Under the pieces are notes generated by a model that was given only the letters and a program-made list of their open reading frames with translations, was not told where the DNA came from and searched no databases. Both the position numbers and the translations under genes were made by a program. Shown piece after piece: positions 7,863 to 15,346 of a DNA stretch of 64,000 bases. Source of the stretch: an uncultured Oscillospiraceae bacterium (lineage in GTDB: Bacteria; Bacillota; Clostridia; Oscillospirales; Oscillospiraceae); the NCBI GenBank assembly GCA_944385035.1, contig CALWVV010000011.1:1-64000 (forward strand). The letters run 5' to 3'. Numbering within the stretch: position 1 is the stretch's first letter; every line of letters begins with the position of its first letter.

Positions 7863-7924
7863 TGCCAACCTCTGAGCAGATGGGGGTTCGAGTCCCACCA
7901 GTTAGGGGGAAACAGTGGTTGGCA
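7863..7924. other. Structured tRNA-like fold, possible element junction
   Basis: An 8-bp outer stem TGCCAACC (7863-7870) / GGTTGGCA (7917-7924) encloses a TCTG/CAGA mini-hairpin and a T-arm-like hairpin TGGGGGTTCGAGTCCCA (7881-7897). GGTTCGAGTCC is the classic tRNA T-loop core and also occurs, inverted, in tRNA-Leu at 8035-8045. It is not a complete tRNA. It may be a degenerate tRNA 3' fragment left by integration, or a structured recombination or RNA element. Confidence 0.4.
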
Positions 7925-7966
7925 TCTATGGAATCATCGGTGAATTTTCGAGGGCAAAAAGCCCGG

Positions 7967-8013
7967 AAACAGTTGATGCCGTAGGCTTCTGGCCTACGGC
8001 ATCTATACTGTTT
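7967..8013 (-). terminator. Strong hairpin downstream of tRNA-Leu
   Basis: A perfect 12-bp stem (7975-7986 / 7992-8003) with a 5-base loop is extended by AAACAGT/ACTGTTT flanks. It lies just past the 3' end of tRNA-Leu and probably ends or processes its transcript. The T tract on the minus side is short and interrupted. Confidence 0.6.
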
Positions 8014-8021
8014 TGCTTTTA

Positions 8022-8108
8022 TGGTGCCGGTGACCGGACTCGAACCGGTACGCTGTCGCCAGCGGTGGATTTTGAGTCCACTACGTCTACCAATTCCATC
8101 ACACCGGC
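8022..8108 (-). tRNA. tRNA-Leu (anticodon CAA)
   Basis: Read on the minus strand it begins GCCGGTGTGATGG and ends GGCACCA, with CCA encoded. The acceptor stem GCCGGTG pairs with CACCGGC. The anticodon stem GTGGA/TCCAC has loop CTCAAAA, giving anticodon CAA for the UUG codon. The long variable arm and GGTTCGAGTCC T-arm are typical of tRNA-Leu. At 87 bases it has the normal length. Its 3' end faces the accessory element, the usual orientation for a tRNA that serves as an integration site. Confidence 0.95.
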
Positions 8109-8121
8109 AGGTGCAAAAAGC

Positions 8122-8150
8122 ATTATACACGATAACCCTCCCGTTGGCAA
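8122..8150 (-). promoter_or_regulatory. Promoter of tRNA-Leu
   Basis: On the minus strand TTGCCA (8145-8150) and TATAAT (8122-8127) are separated by 17 bases. The predicted start lies a few bases before the mature tRNA 5' end. Confidence 0.75.
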
Positions 8151-8201
8151 GAGAAAATGAAAGAGTTTTTTCTGCTGTTTCCCAAGAAATTTGGAAAGAG
8201 G

Positions 8202-8229
8202 TTGACAATTGCATAAAATATGATACAAT
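8202..8229 (+). promoter_or_regulatory. Promoter of the alanine T-box operon
   Basis: TTGACA (8202-8207) and TACAAT (8224-8229) are separated by 16 bases, about 10 bases before the T-box leader. Confidence 0.75.
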
Positions 8230-8239
8230 GACTCGGTAA

Positions 8240-8455
8240 AATGCAATGACGGAACCAAGCACTGTATGCCGGCCATCAGCGAGGGGGGAGGGTGAGAGCC
8301 CCCGGTCACAGCATTTGTGCCAGCCATTCCTGAGCGGCCCGGGATGACCGGGACGGCCCATCCCCGTGAACGGATGACTGAGATGCTCACTTTCGAGCAG
8401 ATCAGGGTGGTACCGTGGAATTTTCCGCCCCTGACGTTGTCAGGGGCGGTTTTTC
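8240..8455 (+). promoter_or_regulatory. T-box leader, alanine specific (specifier GCC)
   Basis: The T-box core AGGGTGGTACCG is at 8404-8415. It precedes a terminator hairpin (8425-8435 / 8439-8449, 11 bp) and TTTTT. In stem I the segment AGCC-ATTCCTGAG places the specifier GCC at 8323-8325, an alanine codon. Uncharged tRNA-Ala should bind the specifier and T-box bulge and prevent termination. This agrees with alaS as second gene of the operon; the leader therefore also controls the lipoprotein gene between them. Confidence 0.92.
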
Positions 8456-8471
8456 TTTGAGGAGGTGGAAT

Positions 8472-8891
8472 ATGAAAAAGAGAAGAACCGGGCTTTTGCT
8501 GATGCTGGTCGGCGTGCTGGCCCTGTTTCTGCTGACTGGATGTAAGGGGAAACCGCTTCCGGATGGGATGGACGAGGAAACACTCCTTTCCGCCGGGCAG
8601 GAAGTGGTGGATCTGCTGATGGAGGCAGATTACCAGCAGGTCTACGACCGTTTCCGCGAGGATATCCGGGAGAACTTGACAGTAGACAACGTGAAAAACC
8701 TGATGGAATCGGAAACCAAGGGTGCCGGAGACTTTAAAAAAGTGAAGGACACACTGGCCACCGGCAGTACGGAGGGGGAAGATCACGGCATTGCGGTCAT
8801 CTATTGCGAATATTCAAAGGAAAATGTAAGGTTTCGTGTGGCGTTTGACCCGGATTTGAACCTGATTGGACTTGAAATTGGACAAAATTAA
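8472..8891 (+). CDS. Lipoprotein, DUF3887-like
   Basis: A 139-residue predicted lipoprotein. MKKRRTGLLLMLVGVLALFL is a type II signal sequence with lipobox LTGC near residue 26. The mature part is a small alpha+beta domain (VDLLMEADYQQVYDRFRED...) of the DUF3887 type, often found in secreted or surface proteins of Clostridia. The start is the ATG with GGAGGTGG upstream; an earlier in-frame start would lie inside the T-box terminator. It sits between the T-box and alaS with a 20-base gap, so its transcription should respond to alanine-tRNA charging. Function unknown. Confidence 0.8.
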   Translation: MKKRRTGLLLMLVGVLALFLLTGCKGKPLPDGMDEETLLSAGQEVVDLLMEADYQQVYDRFREDIRENLTVDNVKNLMESETKGAGDFKKVKDTLATGSTEGEDHGIAVIYCEYSKENVRFRVAFDPDLNLIGLEIGQN

Positions 8892-8911
8892 ACAATTTGG
8901 AGGTAATTCCC

Positions 8912-11587
8912 ATGTACGATCCCAAACCCTATGGACTCAATGAGCTGCGTGAGATGTTCCTGTCTTTCTTTGAGACGAAGGGACACCTGCGCCTGCCCAG
9001 CTTTTCCCTGATCCCCCAGAATGATGCCAGCCTGCTGCTCATCAACTCCGGTATGGCTCCCATGAAGCCCTTCTTTACCGGTGAGCAGGAGCCTCCCCGC
9101 CACCGGGTGACCACCTGCCAGAAGTGCATCCGCACCGGCGACATTGAGAACATCGGCAAGACCGCCCGCCACGGCACCTACTTTGAGATGCTGGGTAACT
9201 TCTCCTTCGGTGACTACTTCAAAAAGGACGCCATTCACTGGGCCTGGGAGTTTCTGACCAGCAAGGAATGGGTTGGCCTGGATCCCAGCCGCCTCTATCC
9301 CTCCGTCTTTGCCGGCAACGAGACGACCCCCGCCGATGACGAGGCCTTCCGCATCTGGCATGAGGAAATCGGCATCCCTGCCGACCACATTTTCAAGTTT
9401 GGCAAGGCCGACAACTTCTGGGAGCATGGTTCCGGCCCCTGCGGCCCCTGTTCCGAGATCTACTACGACCGCGGAGAGCAGTGGGGCTGCGGCAAGCCCG
9501 GATGTACCGTGGGCTGCGACTGCGACCGGTATATCGAGGTCTGGAACGTGGTGTTCTCCCAGTTTGACAACGACGGCGAGGGCCACTATACCGAGCTGAA
9601 GCAGAAGAATATCGACACCGGCATGGGCCTGGAGCGTCTGGCTTGCGTATGCCAGGGTGTGCCCTCCCTCTTTGATGTGGACACCGTCATGAACATCACC
9701 TCCAAGGTTACCGAGCTCACCGGCGCTTCCTATGGCCAGAGCCATGCCACGGATGTGTCCCTCCGGGTCATTACCGACCATATCCGTTCCGCCACCTTTA
9801 TGATCTGCGACGGCGTGCTCCCCTCCAACGAGGGCCGGGGCTATGTGCTGCGCCGCCTGCTGCGCCGGGCCGCCCGCCACGGCAAGCTGCTGGGGGTGAA
9901 CGAGCCCTTCCTGTACAAGGTGTGCGACACCGTCATCCACGAGAACGAGGGCCACTACCCCGAGCTGCGGGAGCGCCAGGACTATATCACCAAGGTCATC
10001 CGGGTGGAGGAGGAGAACTTCGCCAAGACCATCGACGGCGGTCTGCGCATCTTCAACGACATGCTCGCCGAGCACAAGGCCAAGGGTGAGCAGACCTTCT
10101 CCGGCTCCGATGCCTTCAAGCTCTATGATACCTATGGCTTCCCCATCGACCTGACTCTGGAGATGGTGGAAGAGCAGGGTATGAAGCTGGACGAGGCGGA
10201 GTTCCACAAGCAGATGGACGAGCAGCGCCAGCGGGCCCGGAAGGCCCGTGAGGCCCTGGGTGACCTGGGCTGGGCCGGTGTGGAGTTTGGAAAGGACGTG
10301 CCCGAGACCCAGTTTGTGGGGTATGAAAATACCGCCATCGACGACGCCAAGGTCGTTGCCCTGGTCGTGGAGAATGAGCAGGCTGAGGAGCTTATGCCCG
10401 GCGTTGAGGGCATCGTGGTGCTGGACAAGACCCCCTTCTATGCGGAGATGGGCGGCCAGGTGGCCGACCACGGCACCATTTCTGCCGACGGCATCTCCTT
10501 CCAGGTGACCGACGTGCAGAAGAACAAGGGCGGCAAGTATATGCACTACGGCAAGGTGACCGAAGGTGTGCTGAAGGTGGGCAACACGGTCTCCGCCGCT
10601 ATTGATGTGTCCCGGCGCAAGGCCGTTATGCGTGCCCACTCCGCCACCCATCTGCTGGACAAGGCGCTGCGCACCGTGCTGGGTGACCATGTCCATCAGG
10701 CTGGCTCCCTGGTGGAGGAGGACCGTCTGCGCTTTGACTTTACCCACTTCTCTGCCATGACGGCCGAGGAGCTGGCCAAGGTGTCCGCCATGGTCAACGA
10801 GGCCGTGCTGGAGGGCTACGACATCCACACCGATGTGCTGCCCATTGAGGAGGCCAAGAAGCGTGGGGCCATCGCCCTGTTTGGTGAGAAGTACGGCGAT
10901 ACCGTCCGTGTGGTTGACATGGGCGAGGGCTATTCCGTGGAGTTCTGCGGCGGCACGCACCTGGATAATACTGCGAAGGTTGGTGTGTTCCATATCTCCA
11001 GCGAGTTCTCCGTGGCCAGCGGCGTGCGCCGTATTGAGGCCACCACCGGCCGGGCTTCCCTGGAGGTTATGAACCGCAACCAGGAGATGCTCTTCCAGGC
11101 CGCTGCTGCCATCAAGGCCAAGCCCGGCGAGCTGCGTGAGAAGGCAGAGGTCCTGATGGGCGAGGTGAAGGAGCTGCGCCAGGCCGTGGAGAAGTTCAAG
11201 ACTCGTGAGGCCATGGGTCAGGCCGAGCGTTTCCTCTTTGGCGCTCACGAGGTTGGCGGCTTGAAGGTGCTTACCGCCACCGTGGCTGAGGCCGATGCGG
11301 GCAAGCTGCGCAGCATGGGCGATTTCCTGAAGGACAAGGAGCCCAATGTGGTGGCTGTTCTGGCCGCTGTGACCGGGGAGAAGATCACCTTCCTGGCCGT
11401 GTGCGGCAAGCAGGCCGTTGCCAAGGGCGTAAAGGCCGGCGACATCATCAAGCAGGTCTCCGCCATTGCCGGTGGTTCTGGCGGCGGCAAGCCCGACTCC
11501 GCCATGGGCGGCGGCAAGGATCCGCTGATGGTGGATAACGCGCTGGCCATGGTAGACAATGTGGTTTCCATGAAGCTGGGTCTGTAA
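8912..11587 (+). CDS. alaS: Alanyl-tRNA synthetase
   Basis: The enzyme attaches alanine to tRNA-Ala and edits mischarged Ser/Gly. The 891-residue protein has the full class II architecture: catalytic core from MYDPKPYGLNELREMFLSFF, with the GMGLERL motif 3, a middle tRNA-recognition domain, an editing domain with HSATHLLDKAL and CGGTHLDNT (zinc ligands His, His, Cys, His), and a C-terminal DHHA1 domain ending in a glycine-rich GGSGGGKPDSAMGGG stretch. ATG at 8912 is chosen because GGAGG stands eight bases before it; an in-frame TTG at 8897 is less likely. Controlled by the upstream alanine T-box. Confidence 0.98.
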   Translation: MYDPKPYGLNELREMFLSFFETKGHLRLPSFSLIPQNDASLLLINSGMAPMKPFFTGEQEPPRHRVTTCQKCIRTGDIENIGKTARHGTYFEMLGNFSFGDYFKKDAIHWAWEFLTSKEWVGLDPSRLYPSVFAGNETTPADDEAFRIWHEEIGIPADHIFKFGKADNFWEHGSGPCGPCSEIYYDRGEQWGCGKPGCTVGCDCDRYIEVWNVVFSQFDNDGEGHYTELKQKNIDTGMGLERLACVCQGVPSLFDVDTVMNITSKVTELTGASYGQSHATDVSLRVITDHIRSATFMICDGVLPSNEGRGYVLRRLLRRAARHGKLLGVNEPFLYKVCDTVIHENEGHYPELRERQDYITKVIRVEEENFAKTIDGGLRIFNDMLAEHKAKGEQTFSGSDAFKLYDTYGFPIDLTLEMVEEQGMKLDEAEFHKQMDEQRQRARKAREALGDLGWAGVEFGKDVPETQFVGYENTAIDDAKVVALVVENEQAEELMPGVEGIVVLDKTPFYAEMGGQVADHGTISADGISFQVTDVQKNKGGKYMHYGKVTEGVLKVGNTVSAAIDVSRRKAVMRAHSATHLLDKALRTVLGDHVHQAGSLVEEDRLRFDFTHFSAMTAEELAKVSAMVNEAVLEGYDIHTDVLPIEEAKKRGAIALFGEKYGDTVRVVDMGEGYSVEFCGGTHLDNTAKVGVFHISSEFSVASGVRRIEATTGRASLEVMNRNQEMLFQAAAAIKAKPGELREKAEVLMGEVKELRQAVEKFKTREAMGQAERFLFGAHEVGGLKVLTATVAEADAGKLRSMGDFLKDKEPNVVAVLAAVTGEKITFLAVCGKQAVAKGVKAGDIIKQVSAIAGGSGGGKPDSAMGGGKDPLMVDNALAMVDNVVSMKLGL

Positions 11588-11630
11588 GCCGCCCAGCGAG
11601 CGAGAGCGAGCCGCGCCGTGAGGCGTGTAA

Positions 11631-11664
11631 AAATCCCCGCTGCAATGCAGCGGGGATTTTTTAT
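11631..11664. terminator. Bidirectional terminator after alaS
   Basis: A 12-bp stem AATCCCCGCTGC (11632-11643) / 11647-11658 with a three-base loop is followed by a T run on the plus strand and preceded by A on the other. It serves the convergent ends of alaS and the deacetylase gene. Confidence 0.9.
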
Positions 11665-12509
11665 GCCTGAATCAGTGCCAACAGCTCCTGAGGGGTACAG
11701 TCGTCTATGGAATACCGTCCCATCAGGTGCAGACTGTCTGGGTCATTGTGCCGTACAAGGGCCGGCTTTGCCTGGGTAGTCAGAGTAACCGAAAAGCCAA
11801 GCTGGGTGCTGATGGCCTCGCTGTCCTGGGTGTAAAGCCCGTGGGGGTAGGCCAATACCTGGATGATTGCTCCGGTGTTCTGATACAAGGTGTCTTTTGA
11901 ACGCTGGAAATCCTGCTGCAATACCTGCAGGTAAGCCTCGGCAGTCTCTCCCTCCTTGGGCAAAACCCCCTTCCGGCCGCCGTCCAGCTCCAGAGGACGG
12001 TACTGGTGAAGGTCATAGGTGTGGCTTTGGATGGACATGACTCCAGAGTCGATCATCTCCCTGGCCTGCCCATATGTAAAATGAGGGATGGTGGAGACCC
12101 CGGTGTCCTTGTAGGTATCCTTGCCCACTGAGCTGCCGATGACAAAAATAGTGCCTACCATGCCACGGGCGCGAAGCGCGGGCCAGGCAATTTTATAGTT
12201 GCTCAGATAGCCGTCGTCAAAGGTGATGAGGATGGGCTTTTCGGGCAGAGAGAGCCCGTGTTTCACAAAGCTGATGACCTGTTGAAACGTGACGGTGTTA
12301 TACCCAGCCTTCTGGATGGCGTCCAGGTGGGATAAAAATACCTTCTGGGAGATCGTACTGTCACCTTCTCCTGTGTCCTGAATGTCGTGATAGAGGAGAA
12401 TGGGGATAGAGACCTGTTGGGGAACGTGGCTGGCAAAGACGGTGGAAATACCAGTTGCGGCCAGCAGAAGGAGAAGAACCAGCAATTGACAGCGTTTTTT
12501 GATGAGCAT
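11661..12509 (-). CDS. Polysaccharide deacetylase (NodB/CE4 family), exported
   Basis: A 282-residue protein. Residues 1-27 form a signal peptide or anchor (MLIKKRCQLLVLLLLLAATG). The CE4 domain begins IPILLYHDI and contains ITFDDGY (motif 1, catalytic and metal Asp), SHTYDLH (motif 2, metal His) and AYPHG. Such enzymes remove N-acetyl groups from peptidoglycan or other extracellular glycans, using a divalent metal. The substrate cannot be told from sequence. GGAGG stands seven bases before the ATG. It is divergent from the sigma factor gene and convergent with alaS. Confidence 0.85.
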   Translation of the reverse strand: MLIKKRCQLLVLLLLLAATGISTVFASHVPQQVSIPILLYHDIQDTGEGDSTISQKVFLSHLDAIQKAGYNTVTFQQVISFVKHGLSLPEKPILITFDDGYLSNYKIAWPALRARGMVGTIFVIGSSVGKDTYKDTGVSTIPHFTYGQAREMIDSGVMSIQSHTYDLHQYRPLELDGGRKGVLPKEGETAEAYLQVLQQDFQRSKDTLYQNTGAIIQVLAYPHGLYTQDSEAISTQLGFSVTLTTQAKPALVRHNDPDSLHLMGRYSIDDCTPQELLALIQA

Positions 12510-12711
12510 GACTTGTCCTCCGTTGCTATTTTATGGGGAAAAAGCGGCTTTATATCCAACACAAAGATAGGAGGAGAAATGTTGAGGATCTGTACGGGAA
12601 GAACCAAAACATATTATAACATAAGTAAAAATGAAAAAGTTCCGTTCGGGCCAACATTTTGTCCTGCCCGATTGTGTAATGGGCAGAGAGACAGGAAAGG
12701 AGGTGTCCCGA

Positions 12712-13206
12712 ATGGGAACCGTTCACACCGGAGAGGAAGTGGCCGCCCTCTACCGAAAGCATGTGGGTATGGTCTATCAGATTTGCCTCATGCTGATGAA
12801 AAATGTACCGGATGCGGAAGACGCCACCCAAACTGTCTTTCGCAAGGTGATGGAGTATGAAAAGTCCTTTCGTGATCCGGAGCACGAAAAGGCCTGGCTG
12901 ATCGTCACTGCCCGAAATGAGTGCAGAAATCAGCTGAAGCACTGGTGGAGGAAAAACCGGGCAAGTGAAGAGACGCTGCAAAACCTGACCTGGGAGCAGC
13001 CGGAGGACGGAGAGCTGTGGGAGTATATTCTCTCTTTGCCGGAAAAGTACCGCATGGTGCTCTATCTCCACTATTATCAGGGATATACTGCCCTGGAGAC
13101 GGCGGAGATACTGGGGAAAAATCCCTCTACCGTCCGCACCTGGCTGGTCCAGGCCAGATGGAAACTGAAAGAGATTTTGGAGGTGGAAGAGTATGGACAA
13201 ATGTGA
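12712..13206 (+). CDS. RNA polymerase sigma factor, ECF type
   Basis: A 164-residue sigma-70 family protein. Region 2 covers about residues 8-75 (ALYRKHVGMVYQICLMLMKN, DAEDATQTVF). Region 4 covers about 105-160, with EKYRMVLYLHYYQGYTALE and a helix-turn-helix NPSTVRTWLVQARWKLKE. Regions 1 and 3 are absent, as in ECF factors. ATG at 12712 is preceded by AAAGGAGG at eight bases. Its 3' end overlaps the membrane-anchored next gene by 14 bases, the usual arrangement of a sigma factor with its anti-sigma partner. The signal is unknown; envelope stress is plausible. Confidence 0.9.
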   Translation: MGTVHTGEEVAALYRKHVGMVYQICLMLMKNVPDAEDATQTVFRKVMEYEKSFRDPEHEKAWLIVTARNECRNQLKHWWRKNRASEETLQNLTWEQPEDGELWEYILSLPEKYRMVLYLHYYQGYTALETAEILGKNPSTVRTWLVQARWKLKEILEVEEYGQM

Positions 13207-14230
13207 AGTGAAGCGGGTCTTTGACCAGGTAAAGCCAACCCCGGAACAAGAACAGGCTATGCTGGACCGCCTCCTAGAAGAACAAAAGGAGGTCAAACCT
13301 GTGAGCCGTATGAAGAAGATGACCGCCGTATTGGTGGCCGCCGCTTTGCTGCTGATGGCCTGTGCCTTTACGGTGGCGACAGGTGTGGATCAGCGTTTGC
13401 TGGCCCTGTTTCGTGGGGACGAACAAGACGCGCAGCAGATTACCGAAGGGGTCGTTTCGGTGGGAGAACGTTACAGCTATGACAATGGCTGGACGGTGGA
13501 AGTTGAGCAGGTGCTGGTGGATCGGTACTCGCTGGCCGTTTTGGTGGATCTGATCGGCCCGGAGGGAATGGTTCTGAATGGGGAGGGCTGCTTTGTTGAT
13601 TTTGCCTCTGAAATCATACCAGAGGACGGGGAGGGCGTAGGGAGCTATGTCAGCGGTTCCACCGTTTTGGAGGATGAAAACCCGGAAGATAACCGGATTT
13701 CATTCCTTTGGCAGCGGGGCCCGTCCACTTTTTTGAAGTCCGGTACGCAGAGCTTGATTGGCTGTGAGATATCACTGCGGCCCACATGGCTTACGCGGGG
13801 GGGGAGCCGAGGGATCATTGCAGATTTTCGGGGAGATCAGAGAACGTTTACCATCCAATTGCCCGAAAAGGACAGCGGATGGACTTACCAACTGGGATGT
13901 CCAATCCAGGTGGACGAGGAAACTATGACACTGGAAAGCCTCTATATTTCTCCCATCAGTGTGGCTTGCTTTGTAAACGGAACCCCGCATGACGCCCGGA
14001 TGTGGGGACCTCCTGGGCTGTCCGACATATATGAAAGCCTGGTGTTAAATATGGCAAACGGAGATTCGGTGACTATGAGCCAGTCTGTGAGCCAGACCTA
14101 TAATCCGGAGTCTGGAGAAGGCCGCCTTGTATTTCAGACAGAACAGATCATCCAGCCCGAGAATGTGGTTTCGGTCACTCTGTTGGGCCAGACCTTCTCT
14201 CTGGAGGGCCTTGCCCCGGCGGCGGAGTAA
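13193..14230 (+). CDS. Membrane-anchored DUF4179-like protein, probable anti-sigma
   Basis: A 345-residue protein. The first 40 residues are cytosolic and helical with a QVKPTPEQEQAMLDRLLEEQ segment, suitable for binding a sigma factor. One transmembrane helix follows at about 44-62 (TAVLVAAALLLMACAFTVAT). The remaining 280 residues are extracytoplasmic and beta-rich. This is the layout of DUF4179/DUF5643-type proteins found beside ECF sigma factors in Firmicutes. The 14-base overlap implies coupled expression with the sigma gene. Anti-sigma activity is inferred from layout and position; no zinc (ZAS) His-x3-Cys-x2-Cys motif is visible. Confidence 0.75.
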   Translation: MDKCEVKRVFDQVKPTPEQEQAMLDRLLEEQKEVKPVSRMKKMTAVLVAAALLLMACAFTVATGVDQRLLALFRGDEQDAQQITEGVVSVGERYSYDNGWTVEVEQVLVDRYSLAVLVDLIGPEGMVLNGEGCFVDFASEIIPEDGEGVGSYVSGSTVLEDENPEDNRISFLWQRGPSTFLKSGTQSLIGCEISLRPTWLTRGGSRGIIADFRGDQRTFTIQLPEKDSGWTYQLGCPIQVDEETMTLESLYISPISVACFVNGTPHDARMWGPPGLSDIYESLVLNMANGDSVTMSQSVSQTYNPESGEGRLVFQTEQIIQPENVVSVTLLGQTFSLEGLAPAAE

Positions 14231-14237
14231 AAATAGC

Positions 14238-14265
14238 TTGCAATCACGGGAAATTGGGGTACAAT
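14238..14265 (+). promoter_or_regulatory. Promoter of the HIT gene
   Basis: TTGCAA (14238-14243) and TACAAT (14260-14265) are separated by 16 bases and lie 31 bases before the HIT start codon. Confidence 0.7.
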
Positions 14266-14296
14266 GGTCTTACCAAGCAATAAAGGAGGTAACCCT

Positions 14297-14635
14297 ATGT
14301 CCGACTGTCTGTTTTGTAAGATCGCAAACGGCCAGATCCCGTCCAACAAGGTCTATGAGGACGAGACGGTCTATGCCTTTTACGACATCGACCCCCAGGC
14401 GCCCACCCATTTTCTGGTGATTCCCAAGATGCACATTGCCTCTGTGGCCGAGATCACCCCGGAAAATGCCACCGTGGTGGCCCACATCTTCGCGGTCATC
14501 TCTAAGGTGACGAAGGAGCTGGGGCTGGAGAGCTACCGTGTGGTCTCCAATATCGGCGAGCAGGCCGGCCAGTCCGTCCCCCATCTCCACTTCCATGTTC
14601 TGTCCGGCCGGGATATGACCTGGCCTCCGGGCTGA
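14297..14635 (+). CDS. HIT-family nucleotide hydrolase
   Basis: A 112-residue histidine-triad protein of the Hint/HIT branch. It starts CLFCKIANGQIPSNKVYEDE and ends with HLHFHVLSGRDMTWPPG, the His-x-His-x-His active site. HIT proteins cleave adenosine phosphoramidates and related nucleotide conjugates through a covalent nucleotidyl-His intermediate. The N-terminal Cys pair (C-L-F-C) is the common zinc half-site of this branch. AAAGGAGG stands before the ATG. The downstream DUF4250 gene starts 10 bases after its stop. Confidence 0.93.
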   Translation: MSDCLFCKIANGQIPSNKVYEDETVYAFYDIDPQAPTHFLVIPKMHIASVAEITPENATVVAHIFAVISKVTKELGLESYRVVSNIGEQAGQSVPHLHFHVLSGRDMTWPPG

Positions 14636-14645
14636 TGGAGGGACT

Positions 14646-14819
14646 ATGCTGCCCCAAGACCCTGTGATTTTGCTCAGTGTGGTCAACACCCGCCTGCGGG
14701 ATGGCTGCGGCTGTCTGGAGGAGCTGTGCTCCCAGGAGGACGTATGTCCCGAGGACCTGTGTGAAAAGCTGGCGGCCATGGGTTTTTCCTATGACCGGGA
14801 GAGCAATCAGTTTAAGTGA
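14646..14819 (+). CDS. Small DUF4250-family protein, Cys-rich
   Basis: A 57-residue protein (MLPQDPVILLSVVNTRLRDG...). The start and the final AAMGFSYDRESNQF block match DUF4250, a family of short uncharacterised proteins of Clostridia and Bacteroides whose usual form is a compact helical bundle. This copy has five cysteines between residues 21 and 39, which is odd for the family and could bind metal. GGAGGGA precedes the ATG; it is probably co-transcribed with the HIT gene. Confidence 0.8.
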   Translation: MLPQDPVILLSVVNTRLRDGCGCLEELCSQEDVCPEDLCEKLAAMGFSYDRESNQFK

Positions 14820-14822
14820 GAT

Positions 14823-14856
14823 AAAATGGACCGCTCCGCCGGAGTGGTCCATTTTT
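14823..14856 (+). terminator. Terminator after DUF4250
   Basis: A hairpin built from AATGGACC-G-CTCC and GGAG-T-GGTCCATT around a three-base loop is followed by TTTTT. It starts a few bases past the DUF4250 stop. Confidence 0.85.
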
Positions 14857-14873
14857 ACTGCGCAGAGAAAGGA

Positions 14874-14907
14874 AAAAACCTCTGTGTACGGTGACACAGA
14901 GGTTTTT
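14874..14907 (-). terminator. Terminator after rpmB
   Basis: Arms 14874-14887 and 14894-14907 pair over 14 bp, including the A/T tract ends. On the minus strand it ends the rpmB transcript; it can also stop leftover transcription from the plus strand. Confidence 0.85.
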
Positions 14908-14926
14908 GAGATTGCCTAATTCCAAA

Positions 14927-15115
14927 TCACACAGCGCGGGTGACCTTACCGGAACGGAGGCATCTGGTGCAGACGTACACGTGAGTGGGAGTGCCCTTCA
15001 CGATCGCCTTCACGCGCTTCACGTTAGGCTTCCAGGTGCGGTTGGAGCGGCGATGAGAGTGGGACACCTGAATGCCGAAGGTGACGCCCTTGTCGCAGAA
15101 TTCGCATTTGGCCAT
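14927..15115 (-). CDS. rpmB: 50S ribosomal protein L28
   Basis: A 62-residue protein beginning MAKCEFCDKGVTFGIQVSHS and containing RSNRTWKPNVKRV, typical of bacterial L28. The CEFC and CTRC pairs form a zinc ribbon, so this is the zinc-containing (C+) type. The ATG at 15113-15115 has AGGAGGTAA upstream. Monocistronic, with its own terminator. Confidence 0.97.
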   Translation of the reverse strand: MAKCEFCDKGVTFGIQVSHSHRRSNRTWKPNVKRVKAIVKGTPTHVYVCTRCLRSGKVTRAV

Positions 15116-15251
15116 GTTGCTTACCTCCTCGCTATGAGAATCGCTTTCCAAAAAAGCTTCGACTGATATGATACCAGAAAGTCCGACGGAATGCAAGAAC
15201 TTTTTTTAAAATTTCCTGGGAAAATCGAAACTCTTCCCACACGGCTTTTTC

Positions 15252-15280
15252 TTGCCTAAATAAAGATTTTGGTCTATACT
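15252..15280 (+). promoter_or_regulatory. Promoter of hprK
   Basis: TTGCCT (15252-15257) and TATACT (15275-15280) with a 17-base spacer, 66 bases before the hprK ATG. Confidence 0.7.
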
Positions 15281-15346
15281 AATAATCGTGAAACGGGCAC
15301 AGGGAGAAAGGCGAATTTGTGCCCAGGCAGAGAGGGGAATTAAGCC

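Noticed and set aside
7882..7900. A complete tRNA gene around the GGTTCGAGTCC core
   Set aside because: No anticodon arm, no proper acceptor stem next to the T-arm, and the total closed structure is only 62 bases.
8035..8045. Direct-repeat attachment core shared by tRNA-Leu and 7882-7900
   Set aside because: The shared GGTTCGAGTCC is inverted between the two sites and is common to many tRNAs, so it does not prove an att pair.
7834..8786. Minus-strand frames across tRNA-Leu and the T-box
   Set aside because: They translate tRNA and leader RNA (GGTRTP-like peptide artefacts) and overlap the lipoprotein gene.
8888..11248. A 786-residue open frame on the minus strand inside alaS
   Set aside because: It mirrors alaS exactly, is rich in His, Leu and Gly as expected from antisense GC-rich codons, and has no independent ribosome site or family motif.
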